NCBI RefSeq assembly: GCF_002101965.1
Contig: NZ_LQQA01000015.1
Span: forward strand, 496,001 to 560,000
Source: Mycolicibacterium wolinskyi
GTDB lineage: Bacteria; Actinomycetota; Actinomycetes; Mycobacteriales; Mycobacteriaceae
DNA: 64,000 nucleotides
Direction of reading: 5' to 3'
Part shown: positions 24,173 through 32,880 of the stretch, one piece after another
Layout of the letters: each line of letters begins with the position of its first letter
How positions within the stretch are numbered: position 1 is the stretch's first letter
Position numbers and translations under genes: made by a program
The notes under the pieces: model-generated
What the model saw: the letters and a program-made list of their open reading frames with translations, nothing else
Told to the model about the DNA's origin: nothing
Database searches by the model: none

Positions 24173-25156
24173 ATGACCATCGTGCTCACGCACTCCGACG
24201 TCGCGGCACTCATCGACCGGTCCGTGGTCTACGACGTGGTCGAGCGAGCCCACGCGGACCTGTCGACCGGCATCGCCACAAACCCCGCACCGCCGGTACT
24301 GCCCGTGGGGCACGGAGCAGCCGTGCTGCCGATGGTCGCGGCGGCGGGCCGCCAGCAGGCAAGTGCTGTGAAGATGCTCTCGGACATGCCGTCCAACCGG
24401 GCGGCCGGATTGCCCACCCAGCGCTCGACGATTCTGCTGATGTCGGCATCGACCGGGGAATGCGAAGCCGTCCTCGACGGCAGGCTCATCACTGCGATCC
24501 GCACCGCGGCGGCCAGCGCGGTCGCCACCGCCCACCTGTCGCGGACATCGAGCACTTCGCTCGGCCTGGTCGGCGCAGGCACCCTCGCGGTCGAGCATGC
24601 CCGCGCGATCGCCCGGATCCGGCCGATCGAAAAGGTGCTCGTGTGGTCCCGCAGCAGGGCGACAGTCGACGAGTTCTGCCACCGCATCGCAGACCTCGAC
24701 CTTGTCGTCGAACCCGCCGAGACAGTCAGCCATGTGGTCTCGGCAGCCGACATCGTGTGCACGCTCACGCCGTCCCGCGATCCGATCGTCAAAGGCGGCT
24801 GGTTTCTTCCCGGTTTGCACGTCAACGCCGTCGGCGCACCACCGCGCGCCGACCACCGCGAAATCGACGGTGCCGGTATGGCCGTCGCGAGGCTCATAGT
24901 CGACAGCAGACCCACCGCGTTGGCCAAGTCGGGGGACGTGCTGCTGGCGATCAGCGAAGGCCACCTCACCGAGGCCGATGTCGCAACCGAACTCGGCGAC
25001 GTCATCGTCGATCCTGCGTTGGGGCGCGCCGGCGAGGACGACATCACGTTGTTCAACTCGGTGGGTATCGGCCTGCAGGATCTTGTCACCGCCCGATCCC
25101 TCGTCGATACCGCCGTCGAACGCGGCGTCGGAATGCGCGTGGACATGAGCGCGTGA
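24173..25156 (+). CDS. Ornithine cyclodeaminase/mu-crystallin family protein
   Basis: 327 residues. The N-terminal dimerisation/substrate domain carries SAVKMLSDMPSN and GRLITAIRTAAASA; the Rossmann domain follows with LGLVGAGTLAVEHARA near residue 126. The family includes ornithine cyclodeaminase, ketimine reductases and alanine dehydrogenases; the substrate is not predictable. As the last gene of the importer operon (24 bases after permease 2) it probably processes the imported compound or a breakdown product. GAGAGGCAA lies just upstream of the ATG. Confidence 0.85.
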   Translation: MTIVLTHSDVAALIDRSVVYDVVERAHADLSTGIATNPAPPVLPVGHGAAVLPMVAAAGRQQASAVKMLSDMPSNRAAGLPTQRSTILLMSASTGECEAVLDGRLITAIRTAAASAVATAHLSRTSSTSLGLVGAGTLAVEHARAIARIRPIEKVLVWSRSRATVDEFCHRIADLDLVVEPAETVSHVVSAADIVCTLTPSRDPIVKGGWFLPGLHVNAVGAPPRADHREIDGAGMAVARLIVDSRPTALAKSGDVLLAISEGHLTEADVATELGDVIVDPALGRAGEDDITLFNSVGIGLQDLVTARSLVDTAVERGVGMRVDMSA

Positions 25157-25167
25157 GACCGGATCGG

Positions 25168-25773
25168 TTACTTGTGACCGCCCAATCGGCCGGTGATAGC
25201 GACCACCCGACGCGCGAGGTGGTCGAGCGCGTCGTTGGTGGTGTCGTCGAACTCCGCGATGTTCTCGCGGTTGGCCACCAACCCGACCCCGTAGGGATTG
25301 CCGTCGTTGAATTTGACGGGGTCGGTGTAGCCGGGCGGCACGATGATTCCCCCGAAGTGCATCAGCGACACATACAGGTTGAGCAGCGTGGACTCCTGGC
25401 CACCATGGGCGGTCTGGGTTGACGTGAACGCCGCGTAGACCTTGTCGGCCAGCTTCCCTCGTGCCCACAAGCCGCCGAGTGAGTCGATGAACGCGCGGAA
25501 CTGCGCTGTCGGCGAACCGAATCGGGTGGGGGACCCGAAGATCACCGCGTCGGCCCACACGATGTCGTCGCCGGTGGCGGCCGGGTCGTCTTTGGTGGCT
25601 TCGTAATTGGCGGTCCAGGCCGGATTCTGGGCGAACGTCTCGGGAGCCAACGTTTCGGCGATGTGGCGCAACCGTACTTCGGCACCGGCTGATTCCGCTG
25701 TGCGGGCGATGCGCTTCGCCATGTTGGTGCCGTGGCCGGTGGCCGAGTAATAGATGACTGCGAGTTTGGTCAC
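25168..25773 (-). CDS. wrbA: WrbA-type NAD(P)H:quinone oxidoreductase (flavodoxin fold)
   Basis: 201 residues, the normal WrbA length. FMN-binding elements are clear: YSATGHGTNMAKRI (9-22), GSPTRFGSPTAQFRAFIDS in the second loop and STQTAHGGQESTL in the third. The enzyme reduces quinones by two electrons, avoiding semiquinone radicals. It converges on the importer operon (11 bases between stops) and diverges from idi, so it belongs to neither. Confidence 0.93.
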   Translation of the reverse strand: MTKLAVIYYSATGHGTNMAKRIARTAESAGAEVRLRHIAETLAPETFAQNPAWTANYEATKDDPAATGDDIVWADAVIFGSPTRFGSPTAQFRAFIDSLGGLWARGKLADKVYAAFTSTQTAHGGQESTLLNLYVSLMHFGGIIVPPGYTDPVKFNDGNPYGVGLVANRENIAEFDDTTNDALDHLARRVVAITGRLGGHK

Positions 25774-25850
25774 CGGTTCAGTGTAGGAAGACCCCGTGCT
25801 TTCGAGCGGGTTGATGCATCGATCGGTCGTCTGCGGGGTAACCAGGGGAG

Positions 25851-26399
25851 ATGGCGGTTTCTACAACGGACGAGCTGGTGGTCCTGCTGGACGAAGAAGG
25901 AGCCGCGATCGGGTGCGCGCAGAAAGCCACGGTCCATCACCGCGACACCCCATTACATCTCGGCTTCTCCTGCTACCTCTTCGATGACGACGGGCGGGTT
26001 CTGCTCACCCGTCGCGCCTTGGGCAAGCGCACGTGGCCGGGCGTGTGGACGAACTCGTTCTGCGGGCATCCCGCGCCGGACGAAGAGCTGTCGCATGCCG
26101 TGGCCCGGCGCGCCCGCCAGGAACTCGGCGTGGCGATCGATTCGCCCACGTGCGTTCTGCCCGACTTCCGGTATCGCGCTGTCGCGCCCGACGGCACCGT
26201 GGAAAACGAGATCTGCCCGGTGTTCTGGGCGCGGGTCGACGGAACCGTCGCGCCCGCGGCGGACGAGACCATGGACATGCGCTGGGTGTCCTGGCAGGAC
26301 CTGCGCACGGCGGCCGCCCTGGCGTGGGCGATCAGCCCGTGGGCGGCCGAACAGGTTCCGTTGCTTGAGCGGGCAGGCCTTGTCGACCAGGTGAGCTGA
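25851..26399 (+). CDS. idi: Isopentenyl-diphosphate delta-isomerase, type I
   Basis: 182 residues. It interconverts IPP and DMAPP, feeding prenyl diphosphate synthesis for the adjacent carotenoid genes. The nudix-like fold shows the catalytic Cys in TNSFCGHP near residue 72, the metal-binding Glu/His residues (DEELSHAVARRARQELG) and the second Glu of ENEICP. AGGGGAG lies directly before the ATG at 25851. Its last 68 bases overlap the convergent Rieske gene on the other strand. Confidence 0.95.
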   Translation: MAVSTTDELVVLLDEEGAAIGCAQKATVHHRDTPLHLGFSCYLFDDDGRVLLTRRALGKRTWPGVWTNSFCGHPAPDEELSHAVARRARQELGVAIDSPTCVLPDFRYRAVAPDGTVENEICPVFWARVDGTVAPAADETMDMRWVSWQDLRTAAALAWAISPWAAEQVPLLERAGLVDQVS

Positions 26400-27408
26400 G
26401 CGTGCGGCGCCGACGGATCTCGAACAACCGCTCGGCGTAGGCGAGGTCATCGCGCCACAGCCGCGCTGCCGTGTAACGCATGAACGGCGCGAGCATCGGT
26501 GCGGCGCGCGTCGCGTAACGGAACCCGTTGCGGTCGGAATGCGCGATGACCGCTTCGATGACAGCGGTGCGGGGCAGCCCGTCGGGACCCAAACCCAGGG
26601 GAGTGGCGTGGGTTTCGACGACGCTGCCCCGGCCCTCGCCGTCGCTGATGCGCATCAGGATCGTGCGTGGCTCGGGACTGACGAACTCGGCGATCACCGG
26701 CACGCCGAGCCTGCCCATCCGGAAGGTGACGGCCACCGTCAGACGATCGTGTTCGTCGGGCAGGTCCCCGGCCGCCGGCGACGAGTGCAGAACGTCGAGC
26801 TTGGTGAACGAGTATGGGTGAAACCACGATCCGTGCCACGGGTCGAGCCGGTTCGCGATGACGTCGGCGGGCTCGCACGTACCCGTGAGACGTGCGACGG
26901 CCGCTACGGTCGGCTTGTCCGGCCGATGCACGATCACGGGCTCGTCGGTGGGCGCTTCGCCCCCGGCGTGGTCGAGCCGGACCCACACCAGCACACCGTC
27001 GTCGAAGCTCGGATAGGGCTTCCACCCGGCTTGGCGGCGGCCGGTCAGGCGCAGGCCGTGCCACGGGCAGATCAGTGTGCCGCATTCGACTCGTCCGGTC
27101 GACAGATCGGCACCGAGATGCGGGCATTCGGCCGGACCGACGTGCAGCGTCTCGTCGTCGTCGCGCCACGCCACCAATTCCGTTCCGGCGACGTTGGTGC
27201 CGAACGGCTTTCGCGTCACGTCCGTACTGGCGCCGAACACGTACCAGTTACCGCTCGGTCGGCGTTGCGAACGAGCGAGTGCGGCTTGGATGACGGCCGG
27301 CGACGCGTCGGCATGGGTGGGCCGCTGGGCGGCCCACTGCAGTCGTGGAAGCACCTCGAACGGCCAGGCTTTCGCCAGCCGCGAGCGCAGATCCCTGACA
27401 GTCGTCAT
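26332..27408 (-). CDS. Rieske [2Fe-2S] protein of the carotenoid cluster
   Basis: 358 residues. The Rieske motif CPHLGAD...CPWHGL (C-x-H then C-x-x-H) lies near residues 90-115; the C-terminal ~200 residues resemble the DUF5914-type domain found with Rieske proteins beside crtU genes, with no canonical oxygenase iron site that I can identify. It is the last gene of the carotenoid operon: its ATG overlaps the crtU stop by 4 bases. It may supply electrons to, or act after, aromatic ring formation; this is inferred from context. The stop at 26332 means the C-terminus overlaps idi on the opposite strand. Confidence 0.8.
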   Translation of the reverse strand: MTTVRDLRSRLAKAWPFEVLPRLQWAAQRPTHADASPAVIQAALARSQRRPSGNWYVFGASTDVTRKPFGTNVAGTELVAWRDDDETLHVGPAECPHLGADLSTGRVECGTLICPWHGLRLTGRRQAGWKPYPSFDDGVLVWVRLDHAGGEAPTDEPVIVHRPDKPTVAAVARLTGTCEPADVIANRLDPWHGSWFHPYSFTKLDVLHSSPAAGDLPDEHDRLTVAVTFRMGRLGVPVIAEFVSPEPRTILMRISDGEGRGSVVETHATPLGLGPDGLPRTAVIEAVIAHSDRNGFRYATRAAPMLAPFMRYTAARLWRDDLAYAERLFEIRRRRTLSSPGRQGLPAQATEPVRPPTG

Positions 27409-28934
27409 GCGGAAAGACTCCTCCGTTGTCCGGCAAGTCGACGCAGCACCGCGGACCGGCCCTCGCCGGGCACGGTGTGCAACTCGTGGCCCCGCACACC
27501 GAACGGCGCCAGGATCGCGTTCGCCGCCGCCCATCCGGTGGTGGCGGCGCGCTCCATGAGCGCGACGGGAAGGTCGATGCGAATGCCGTCGCCGGCAAGA
27601 ACCACATTCGCGTGCGGGGTGGTGATCGTCGGCCTCGACGCGAAGTCGCCCGGGGCGAATCGCGGGCAGTCCTGCCGGTACAGCACCCGCTCGTCGACGA
27701 CGGCGGCCGAAGCGGTCTCCGGATAGATCTCGTGGAGGCGGCCCAGCAGGCGTTCGCGCAGCCCCTTGTCGCCGCTATCCGCCGCGTACGCGTGCAGTTC
27801 GAGTACCGAACCGCCAGTGCGGCGGCACCACTCGGCGGCCTCGTGCTCGTAGCGGCCCAGCACGCTGATGTTGTCGAGTGGCGGCCGGCCACCGGTGCCG
27901 AGGAAGGCAGGACGGTCGTTGCGCACGGGGCGGTTCAACCACAACCGGTGGACGACGAACGGCGGTGCGGTACCGAGCTTTTCGATCGACGCGCGCCATG
28001 CGCTGTCGCCCAGCGCGGGCGACGCCCCGACGATGCGCTGAAGCCCGGTCACGTCGGTCGCGAGTACGACTGCGTCGGCCGCCACCTCGGCGGTGACGCC
28101 TGCGGTTTCCACGGTTACCCGGCCTGCCGGATCGACCGCTGCCACCGATGCTCCCGTGCGGAACTCCACGCCGAGCGACTCAAGGTAGGCCTGCAACGGC
28201 TTCCACAGGGCGACGTCGAAATTGGCGTTCGCCACATCGAACACCAGGCCCTCACTCGAACCGAGGAAGTAGATGTGGAACATCGTCGCGAGTTCGGCGG
28301 CCGACAGCTCGGCGGGCTTGGCGAAGAAGCTGCGCGAGAACACCTCGAAGGCGAGGTGGCGCGCCGCCTCTGGAAAGTTTATGTCGCACAAGAACTCTTC
28401 GGCGTTGCGGTGATCGAGGCGATCGTAGGTCGCGGGCACCGACACATCGGCCAACGGTGCGGCGGCGCGGGCGTTGAGCCGGACGAGGTCGCGCAGCCGA
28501 AAGGTGGGGCTGCGCAGCGCGAACGCCAACGCATTCAACGGCGGCACGGTTGGCAGCCCACGGAAGGTGTCTTGCCTGCCCTGCGCATCGACCAGCGGGT
28601 AGTCCTCGACGGGTACGAGCATGGAGAGGTCGTCGTCGACCCGTCGAAGCAATGCGCGCAGGTTGTAATACTGGCGGAAGAAGGCGTGAAAACCACGGTT
28701 CATCGCCGCCTCGGAACCGTCGCGGAGTGGCTCGTTCCAGCCCGCGACGCGACCTCCGAGATACGGTTCGCGTTCGACGACCGTGACGTCGATACCCCGC
28801 TCGGCGAGGCCGGTGGCGGCGGCGAGCCCGGCGATACCCGCCCCGACCACGACGACGCGGGGCCGGGCCGTCAGGGCGTCCGCGTGTGACGCGCCGGGCG
28901 GTGCGGGATGGGTGACACGCCGGCTGTCGGTCAT
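27405..28934 (-). CDS. crtU: CrtU-like beta-carotene desaturase/methyltransferase (isorenieratene synthase)
   Basis: 509 residues. The FAD-binding GAGIAGLAAATGLAERG lies near residues 28-45 and is followed by the carotenoid-desaturase E-x-x-x-GGR motif (REPYLGGRVAGW). The FHAFFRQYYNLR stretch is characteristic of CrtU proteins that desaturate beta-ionone rings and shift a methyl group to give aromatic rings. A flavin motif near the C-terminus (VVLAGDGIRIDLPVALMERA) closes the fold. It overlaps crtT upstream and the Rieske gene downstream by 4 bases each. The presence of crtU implies aromatic carotenoids such as isorenieratene. Confidence 0.88.
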   Translation of the reverse strand: MTDSRRVTHPAPPGASHADALTARPRVVVVGAGIAGLAAATGLAERGIDVTVVEREPYLGGRVAGWNEPLRDGSEAAMNRGFHAFFRQYYNLRALLRRVDDDLSMLVPVEDYPLVDAQGRQDTFRGLPTVPPLNALAFALRSPTFRLRDLVRLNARAAAPLADVSVPATYDRLDHRNAEEFLCDINFPEAARHLAFEVFSRSFFAKPAELSAAELATMFHIYFLGSSEGLVFDVANANFDVALWKPLQAYLESLGVEFRTGASVAAVDPAGRVTVETAGVTAEVAADAVVLATDVTGLQRIVGASPALGDSAWRASIEKLGTAPPFVVHRLWLNRPVRNDRPAFLGTGGRPPLDNISVLGRYEHEAAEWCRRTGGSVLELHAYAADSGDKGLRERLLGRLHEIYPETASAAVVDERVLYRQDCPRFAPGDFASRPTITTPHANVVLAGDGIRIDLPVALMERAATTGWAAANAILAPFGVRGHELHTVPGEGRSAVLRRLAGQRRSLSA

Positions 28935-29638
28935 CGCGGCGACTCCGCGAGGAAGGTGTGAACCACGCCGCGCTGCCAGCCTGACACGGTCGCGCTGCGG
29001 GTGTTGGCAAATCCGTTGTCGTGCAACCTCTTCAGGAATCGCGACACCCCGTCGAAGTTGTTCACGCTGTCGCGCAGGTAGCGGTACAGCGCGGCGTCGC
29101 CGGTGCGGATCCGTCCCATCGGGATGATGATCGCGGTGCTGACGAGGTTCCACATCATCCTGGCCGATCGGGAGTCTCGCACCGAGTATTCATGCACGGC
29201 AAGTGTCGAGCCGGGCCTCAACAAATCCCGGAATGTGCGAAGCACGGTGTCCGGGTCGGCGAGATTACGCACCAGGTATGCCGCGAAGATGCCGTCGAAC
29301 GGTCCGTGGACGCCGTTCGCGGCCAACTGCTCGACGTAGGACTGGATGAAGGACACCGATTTGGGCCAGTTCTTGGCGCGCGCCTGCGCCAGCATGCCCG
29401 CCGACCCGTCGACGGCGACGATCTCGGCGTGCGGCGCCGCGGCGAGCAGGGCGGCGGTCGAAGCGCCGGTGCCGCAACCGGCGTCGAGTAGGCGCATGCC
29501 GCGGCCGCCGTCCGGCAACGCCATTCGTCGCGCCGAGAGGCGCAGATGGTCGTGATAGCCGGGATTGGCGTGCACCAGCCCGTCATAGGCCGCCGCGCCC
29601 GCATCGAAGGCCGCGGGCACGTCATGACGAATGTTCAC
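28931..29638 (-). CDS. crtT: SAM-dependent methyltransferase (CrtT-like, UbiE family)
   Basis: 235 residues. The SAM-binding motif I LLDAGCGTGAST lies near residues 50-61, with VAVDGS (motif II) and FDGIFAAYLVRNL after it. Genes of this type sit beside crtU and crtY in Streptomyces carotenoid clusters (crtT); their substrate is not established. The GTG start at 29638 lies inside the end of crtYd (17-bp overlap), and the stop overlaps crtU by 4 bases, so translation is coupled. Confidence 0.78.
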   Translation of the reverse strand: MNIRHDVPAAFDAGAAAYDGLVHANPGYHDHLRLSARRMALPDGGRGMRLLDAGCGTGASTAALLAAAPHAEIVAVDGSAGMLAQARAKNWPKSVSFIQSYVEQLAANGVHGPFDGIFAAYLVRNLADPDTVLRTFRDLLRPGSTLAVHEYSVRDSRSARMMWNLVSTAIIIPMGRIRTGDAALYRYLRDSVNNFDGVSRFLKRLHDNGFANTRSATVSGWQRGVVHTFLAESPR

Positions 29639-29963
29639 GGTCGGCCTCCTTCGCGTACCGCTTGCGTTGGTACTGCCAGAGAATCAGGACGGCGGTCACC
29701 ATCGCCCAGCCGAACAGAAAATCCTCCACCGGGATGTCCCACGGGAAGCGGATGCCCGTGGTGTGCCGGTCGTCGTAGAGGACGATCGGAGCGCTGAGTT
29801 TCGTCAACCAGCCGTCAACGGGAATCTGGAAGGCCAGGACGATCGCCATCGAGATCCAGTAGGTCGCCGTGCGGAAGATGCCGGTGCGAAACACCTTGAG
29901 CTCCAACGCGATGACCACGCCAACGGCGATCACCGCGGGCAATGTGTACCCGAGCCCGCTCAC
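29622..29963 (-). CDS. crtYd: Lycopene beta-cyclase subunit CrtYd
   Basis: 113 residues, three hydrophobic helices. The FPWDIPVEDFLFGW segment holds the conserved Pro-x-Glu-Asp motif of actinobacterial/fungal-type lycopene cyclase domains. In these organisms the cyclase is a heterodimer of CrtYc and CrtYd. The GTG at 29963 overlaps the crtYc stop by 4 bases. Together with CrtYc it should convert lycopene to beta-carotene, the CrtU substrate. Confidence 0.9.
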   Translation of the reverse strand: MSGLGYTLPAVIAVGVVIALELKVFRTGIFRTATYWISMAIVLAFQIPVDGWLTKLSAPIVLYDDRHTTGIRFPWDIPVEDFLFGWAMVTAVLILWQYQRKRYAKEADREHSS

Positions 29964-30313
29964 GTCCGCACCTCGCGGCGCTGCGACCACAGCCGCAGCC
30001 CCTTGTGCAGCAGATTGTCAACCGCGGTGAACGTGAGGAGCCCGCACAGCGGGATCACGATGAAGAACAGCAGCTCCTCCAGGGGCATCACGCCGAAGAG
30101 GTGTATGCCGCTGATGTAGCGCGGATTGTAGGTCCACACGTCGGCACCGATCGCGAGCGCATCCCAGACCACGAACACCGCGGCCACGGGCAGCACGGCG
30201 CGTGCTGTGCGCGCCGGTCGTCGGTAGACACCGGTGCCGAGGAACTCCAGCGGAAGGGTGATCAGCAGACACGCCCCGAGTACGAGCAGGTAATGCCAGC
30301 GGTCCACTGTCAC
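29960..30313 (-). CDS. crtYc: Lycopene beta-cyclase subunit CrtYc
   Basis: 117 residues, three hydrophobic helices, with the conserved cyclase motif MPLEELLFF and NPRYISG near residues 63-85. It partners CrtYd. The GTG at 30313 overlaps the crtB stop by 4 bases; a second in-frame GTG at 30307 is possible. Confidence 0.9.
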   Translation of the reverse strand: MTVDRWHYLLVLGACLLITLPLEFLGTGVYRRPARTARAVLPVAAVFVVWDALAIGADVWTYNPRYISGIHLFGVMPLEELLFFIVIPLCGLLTFTAVDNLLHKGLRLWSQRREVRT

Positions 30314-31254
30314 GGCCTCCGATCGAACAGGCGCGCCCGCCACGCGCCGGCCAGACCGCTCGTGGCAACGGCCAGGCGGCGACCGGTTCCGACGGTGGCG
30401 CGCTGACTGAAGACCGCGAACTCGATGGCCTCGATGCGGTCGAGTATTTCGGAGTAGAGGGTCAGCGCGGCAGTGATGCAGGGCCGCGACCGTGGCTCGA
30501 GCATGCCGATTCCGCGTTGGGCGTACGCGTACACCCGGCGGGTGATCGCGTGTTGTTCGACGAGCGCGCGCCGGACCCGCTGATCGGTGCGGCGATTGGT
30601 GTGACACCACTCGAGCACGTCGCGATCGACGTCGTAAGCCGACAGTTCATCGGCGGGAAGATAGACCCGGCCGAGTTCGAGGTCCTCATCGATGTCGCGC
30701 AGGAAGTTGGTGAGCTGGAACGCCTTTCCGAGACCGGCGGCATACGGCGCGGCCTCCGCACGGGGGCCCACGGTGCCGAGCACCGGCAGCATCTGCAGAC
30801 CGATCACCTCCGCCGATCCGTACATGTACCGGTTCAGCGCGGCGCGGTCGGCGTAGTCGGTCACCGTCAGGTCCATCCGCATGGACCGCAGGAAGTCATC
30901 GAACAGGTGCCAGTCGATCCCGTAGCTTCGTGCTGCGTGCACCACGGCGGCCAGGGTTGGATCGTCGCCCGAGCACTCATTTTTGACGAGACGCTGGAAC
31001 AGGTCGGTCCCGAGATCCTCGAGCCTGCGCGCACGATCCTCGGTGCTCGTGCCGTCGAAGTCGTCGAGAATGTCATCGGCATGCCTGGCGAAGCCATACA
31101 ACGCGTGCACGGCGGGTCGCTGATCGGGCGCCAGCAGCCGGGTTGCCAGGAAGAAGGTACGGCCATGCTGGGCGTTGATCGCCCGGCAACGTCCATACGC
31201 CTCGCGCAACTCGGGATCGCGCACGCCCGCCGCGTTCAGTTCTGATGAAATCAC
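30310..31254 (-). CDS. crtB: Phytoene synthase
   Basis: 314 residues. It condenses two geranylgeranyl diphosphates to phytoene. Both Asp-rich motifs are present: DDILDD near residue 60 and DIDEDLELGR near 180, together with the FQLTNFLRD helix of trans-isoprenyl diphosphate synthases of the squalene/phytoene type. The GTG start at 31254 overlaps the crtI stop by 4 bases. No GGPP synthase (crtE) accompanies it in this window. Confidence 0.95.
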   Translation of the reverse strand: MISSELNAAGVRDPELREAYGRCRAINAQHGRTFFLATRLLAPDQRPAVHALYGFARHADDILDDFDGTSTEDRARRLEDLGTDLFQRLVKNECSGDDPTLAAVVHAARSYGIDWHLFDDFLRSMRMDLTVTDYADRAALNRYMYGSAEVIGLQMLPVLGTVGPRAEAAPYAAGLGKAFQLTNFLRDIDEDLELGRVYLPADELSAYDVDRDVLEWCHTNRRTDQRVRRALVEQHAITRRVYAYAQRGIGMLEPRSRPCITAALTLYSEILDRIEAIEFAVFSQRATVGTGRRLAVATSGLAGAWRARLFDRRP

Positions 31255-32762
31255 GTCACCACCGCCCGAGTTCGCTTGTCCAACAATGGAACACCGGTCA
31301 CCCGGTCGGCCGCCAGCCGTCCGGAGATGACGGCGGTGGGCACCCCAACACCTGGGATCGTCGACGATCCGGCCAACACCACGTTGTCGATGCCGCGCAC
31401 GGTGTTGGCGGGTCGGAACGGTCCGGTCTGGCTGAAGGTGTGTGCGAGCGCGAACGGTGTCCCGGCGGCCATCCCTTGCCGTTCCCAGTCCGCTGGGTCG
31501 ACGACGTGCAGCAGCTCGGGGTCTTCGCCGACGCCGGGCAGCCGTTCGCGGACCGTATCGAGCATGTGCTGCACGTAATCGGCACGCTTCGCTGCCCAAT
31601 CGATCGTGCCCACGGCGGTGTTCGGCGCGGGTGCAAGGACGTAGAGCAGGTCCCGCCCGCTCGGTGCCAGCGTGGGATCGCTTGCGGTGGGGCGGGTCAC
31701 CAGCAGCGAAGGATCGCCCATCACCCGGCCGTCGTCGATGATGTCGGCGAACGTCTGCTGCCACGCGGATCCGAACAAGATGTTGTGGTGTCCGGCCTGC
31801 TGCTCGGTCACCGCGCGGCAACCGACGTGTGCGACAACCGCCGACGGGGCCGGGCGCAACCGCGTCGGCCGCCGCGGGGTACGGCCCAGCAGGCGGTAGG
31901 TGTCGGGCAGTTCGGTGGTCAACACCACCGCGTCGGCCTCGAACCGTTCACCGGTGTCGGTGACGACCGCGCGCACCCGGCCACCGGACCGTTCGAGGTT
32001 CGATACCGTTGCGCCGTAGTGGAATTGGACCCCGGCGTCCGCGGCGGCCGCCGCCATCGCGTCGGGCAGTGCGCGGACTCCGCCGATGGGAAAGTGGACG
32101 CCGGAAACGGTGTCCATGTAGGCGATGATCGCGTATACGGCCAGCGCGCGCTGCGGCGGAACCCCGACATAGAGCGCCTGGAAGGTGAACAGACGCTTGA
32201 GGCGCTCGTCGGTGATGAATTTGTTGACCACGGTGTCCCAGCGCCGGAACCCGCCCAGGGCGATCACCCGGGCGAGCTGCGGTGTGACCAGCGACAGCGG
32301 CGAGTCGAAGTTCGCGTTGATGAACCCGTCGAATTCGACCTGATACAGCCGGGACAGCCACCGGCGCAGTTCCAGGTAGCCGTCGGCCTGGCGGCGGTCG
32401 GTCAATCTCTCGATCTCGGCTGCCATCGCGTCCGGGCTACTGTGCACGTCGATGCGGCTGCCGTCGGCGAACGCCGCGCGGTACGCCGGCTCGACCGGAC
32501 GCAGTTCCATTCTCGACGACAGGGATTCGCCGACGGCGTCGAAAGCCGCGTCGAGAATGTCGGGCATGGTGAGCACGGTCGGCCCGGTGTCGATCCGGTA
32601 TCCGTTGACGTCGCAGCGGCCCACGCGACCACCGGGGTGCGTACCGCGCTCGACGACCGTCACGATGCGGCCCCGGCCCGCCAGGTGCATTGCGGCCGAA
32701 AGGCCGGCCAGCCCGGCGCCGACGACCACCACCTTCTCGGTGGATCCCCCGACGGTCCGCAT
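31251..32762 (-). CDS. crtI: Phytoene desaturase
   Basis: 503 residues. It converts phytoene to lycopene through four desaturations with FAD. The N-terminal GAGLAGLSAAMHLAGRG motif (near 15-31), HPGGRVG, YRIDTGPTVLTMP and the C-terminal flavin motif VLAGSSTIPGVGVPTAVISG match the CrtI signature. The ATG at 32762 follows directly on a GTG at 32765 that could also serve. It heads the seven-gene minus-strand operon crtI-B-Yc-Yd-T-U-Rieske, 115 bases downstream of the small-gene pair. Confidence 0.95.
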   Translation of the reverse strand: MRTVGGSTEKVVVVGAGLAGLSAAMHLAGRGRIVTVVERGTHPGGRVGRCDVNGYRIDTGPTVLTMPDILDAAFDAVGESLSSRMELRPVEPAYRAAFADGSRIDVHSSPDAMAAEIERLTDRRQADGYLELRRWLSRLYQVEFDGFINANFDSPLSLVTPQLARVIALGGFRRWDTVVNKFITDERLKRLFTFQALYVGVPPQRALAVYAIIAYMDTVSGVHFPIGGVRALPDAMAAAAADAGVQFHYGATVSNLERSGGRVRAVVTDTGERFEADAVVLTTELPDTYRLLGRTPRRPTRLRPAPSAVVAHVGCRAVTEQQAGHHNILFGSAWQQTFADIIDDGRVMGDPSLLVTRPTASDPTLAPSGRDLLYVLAPAPNTAVGTIDWAAKRADYVQHMLDTVRERLPGVGEDPELLHVVDPADWERQGMAAGTPFALAHTFSQTGPFRPANTVRGIDNVVLAGSSTIPGVGVPTAVISGRLAADRVTGVPLLDKRTRAVVT

Positions 32763-32880
32763 CACGCGACCCGGTCGGCGCAGCTGGCGACGGCCGACGC
32801 CGTCAGGTCGGTGCTCATCACGCAGACGATGTACCCCGCCTGCGCAAAGTCGAACCGTCGAATCGTGGCCCGATCGAGCG

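Noticed and set aside
23174..25558. 794-codon antisense frame across the permease and OCD genes
   Set aside because: Arg/Asp/His-rich shadow opposite three confident genes.
29964..30610. Longer N-terminal extension of CrtYc in frame with antisense-like sequence
   Set aside because: It would run deep into crtB; the GTG at 30313 with a 4-bp overlap fits the operon pattern and the family length.
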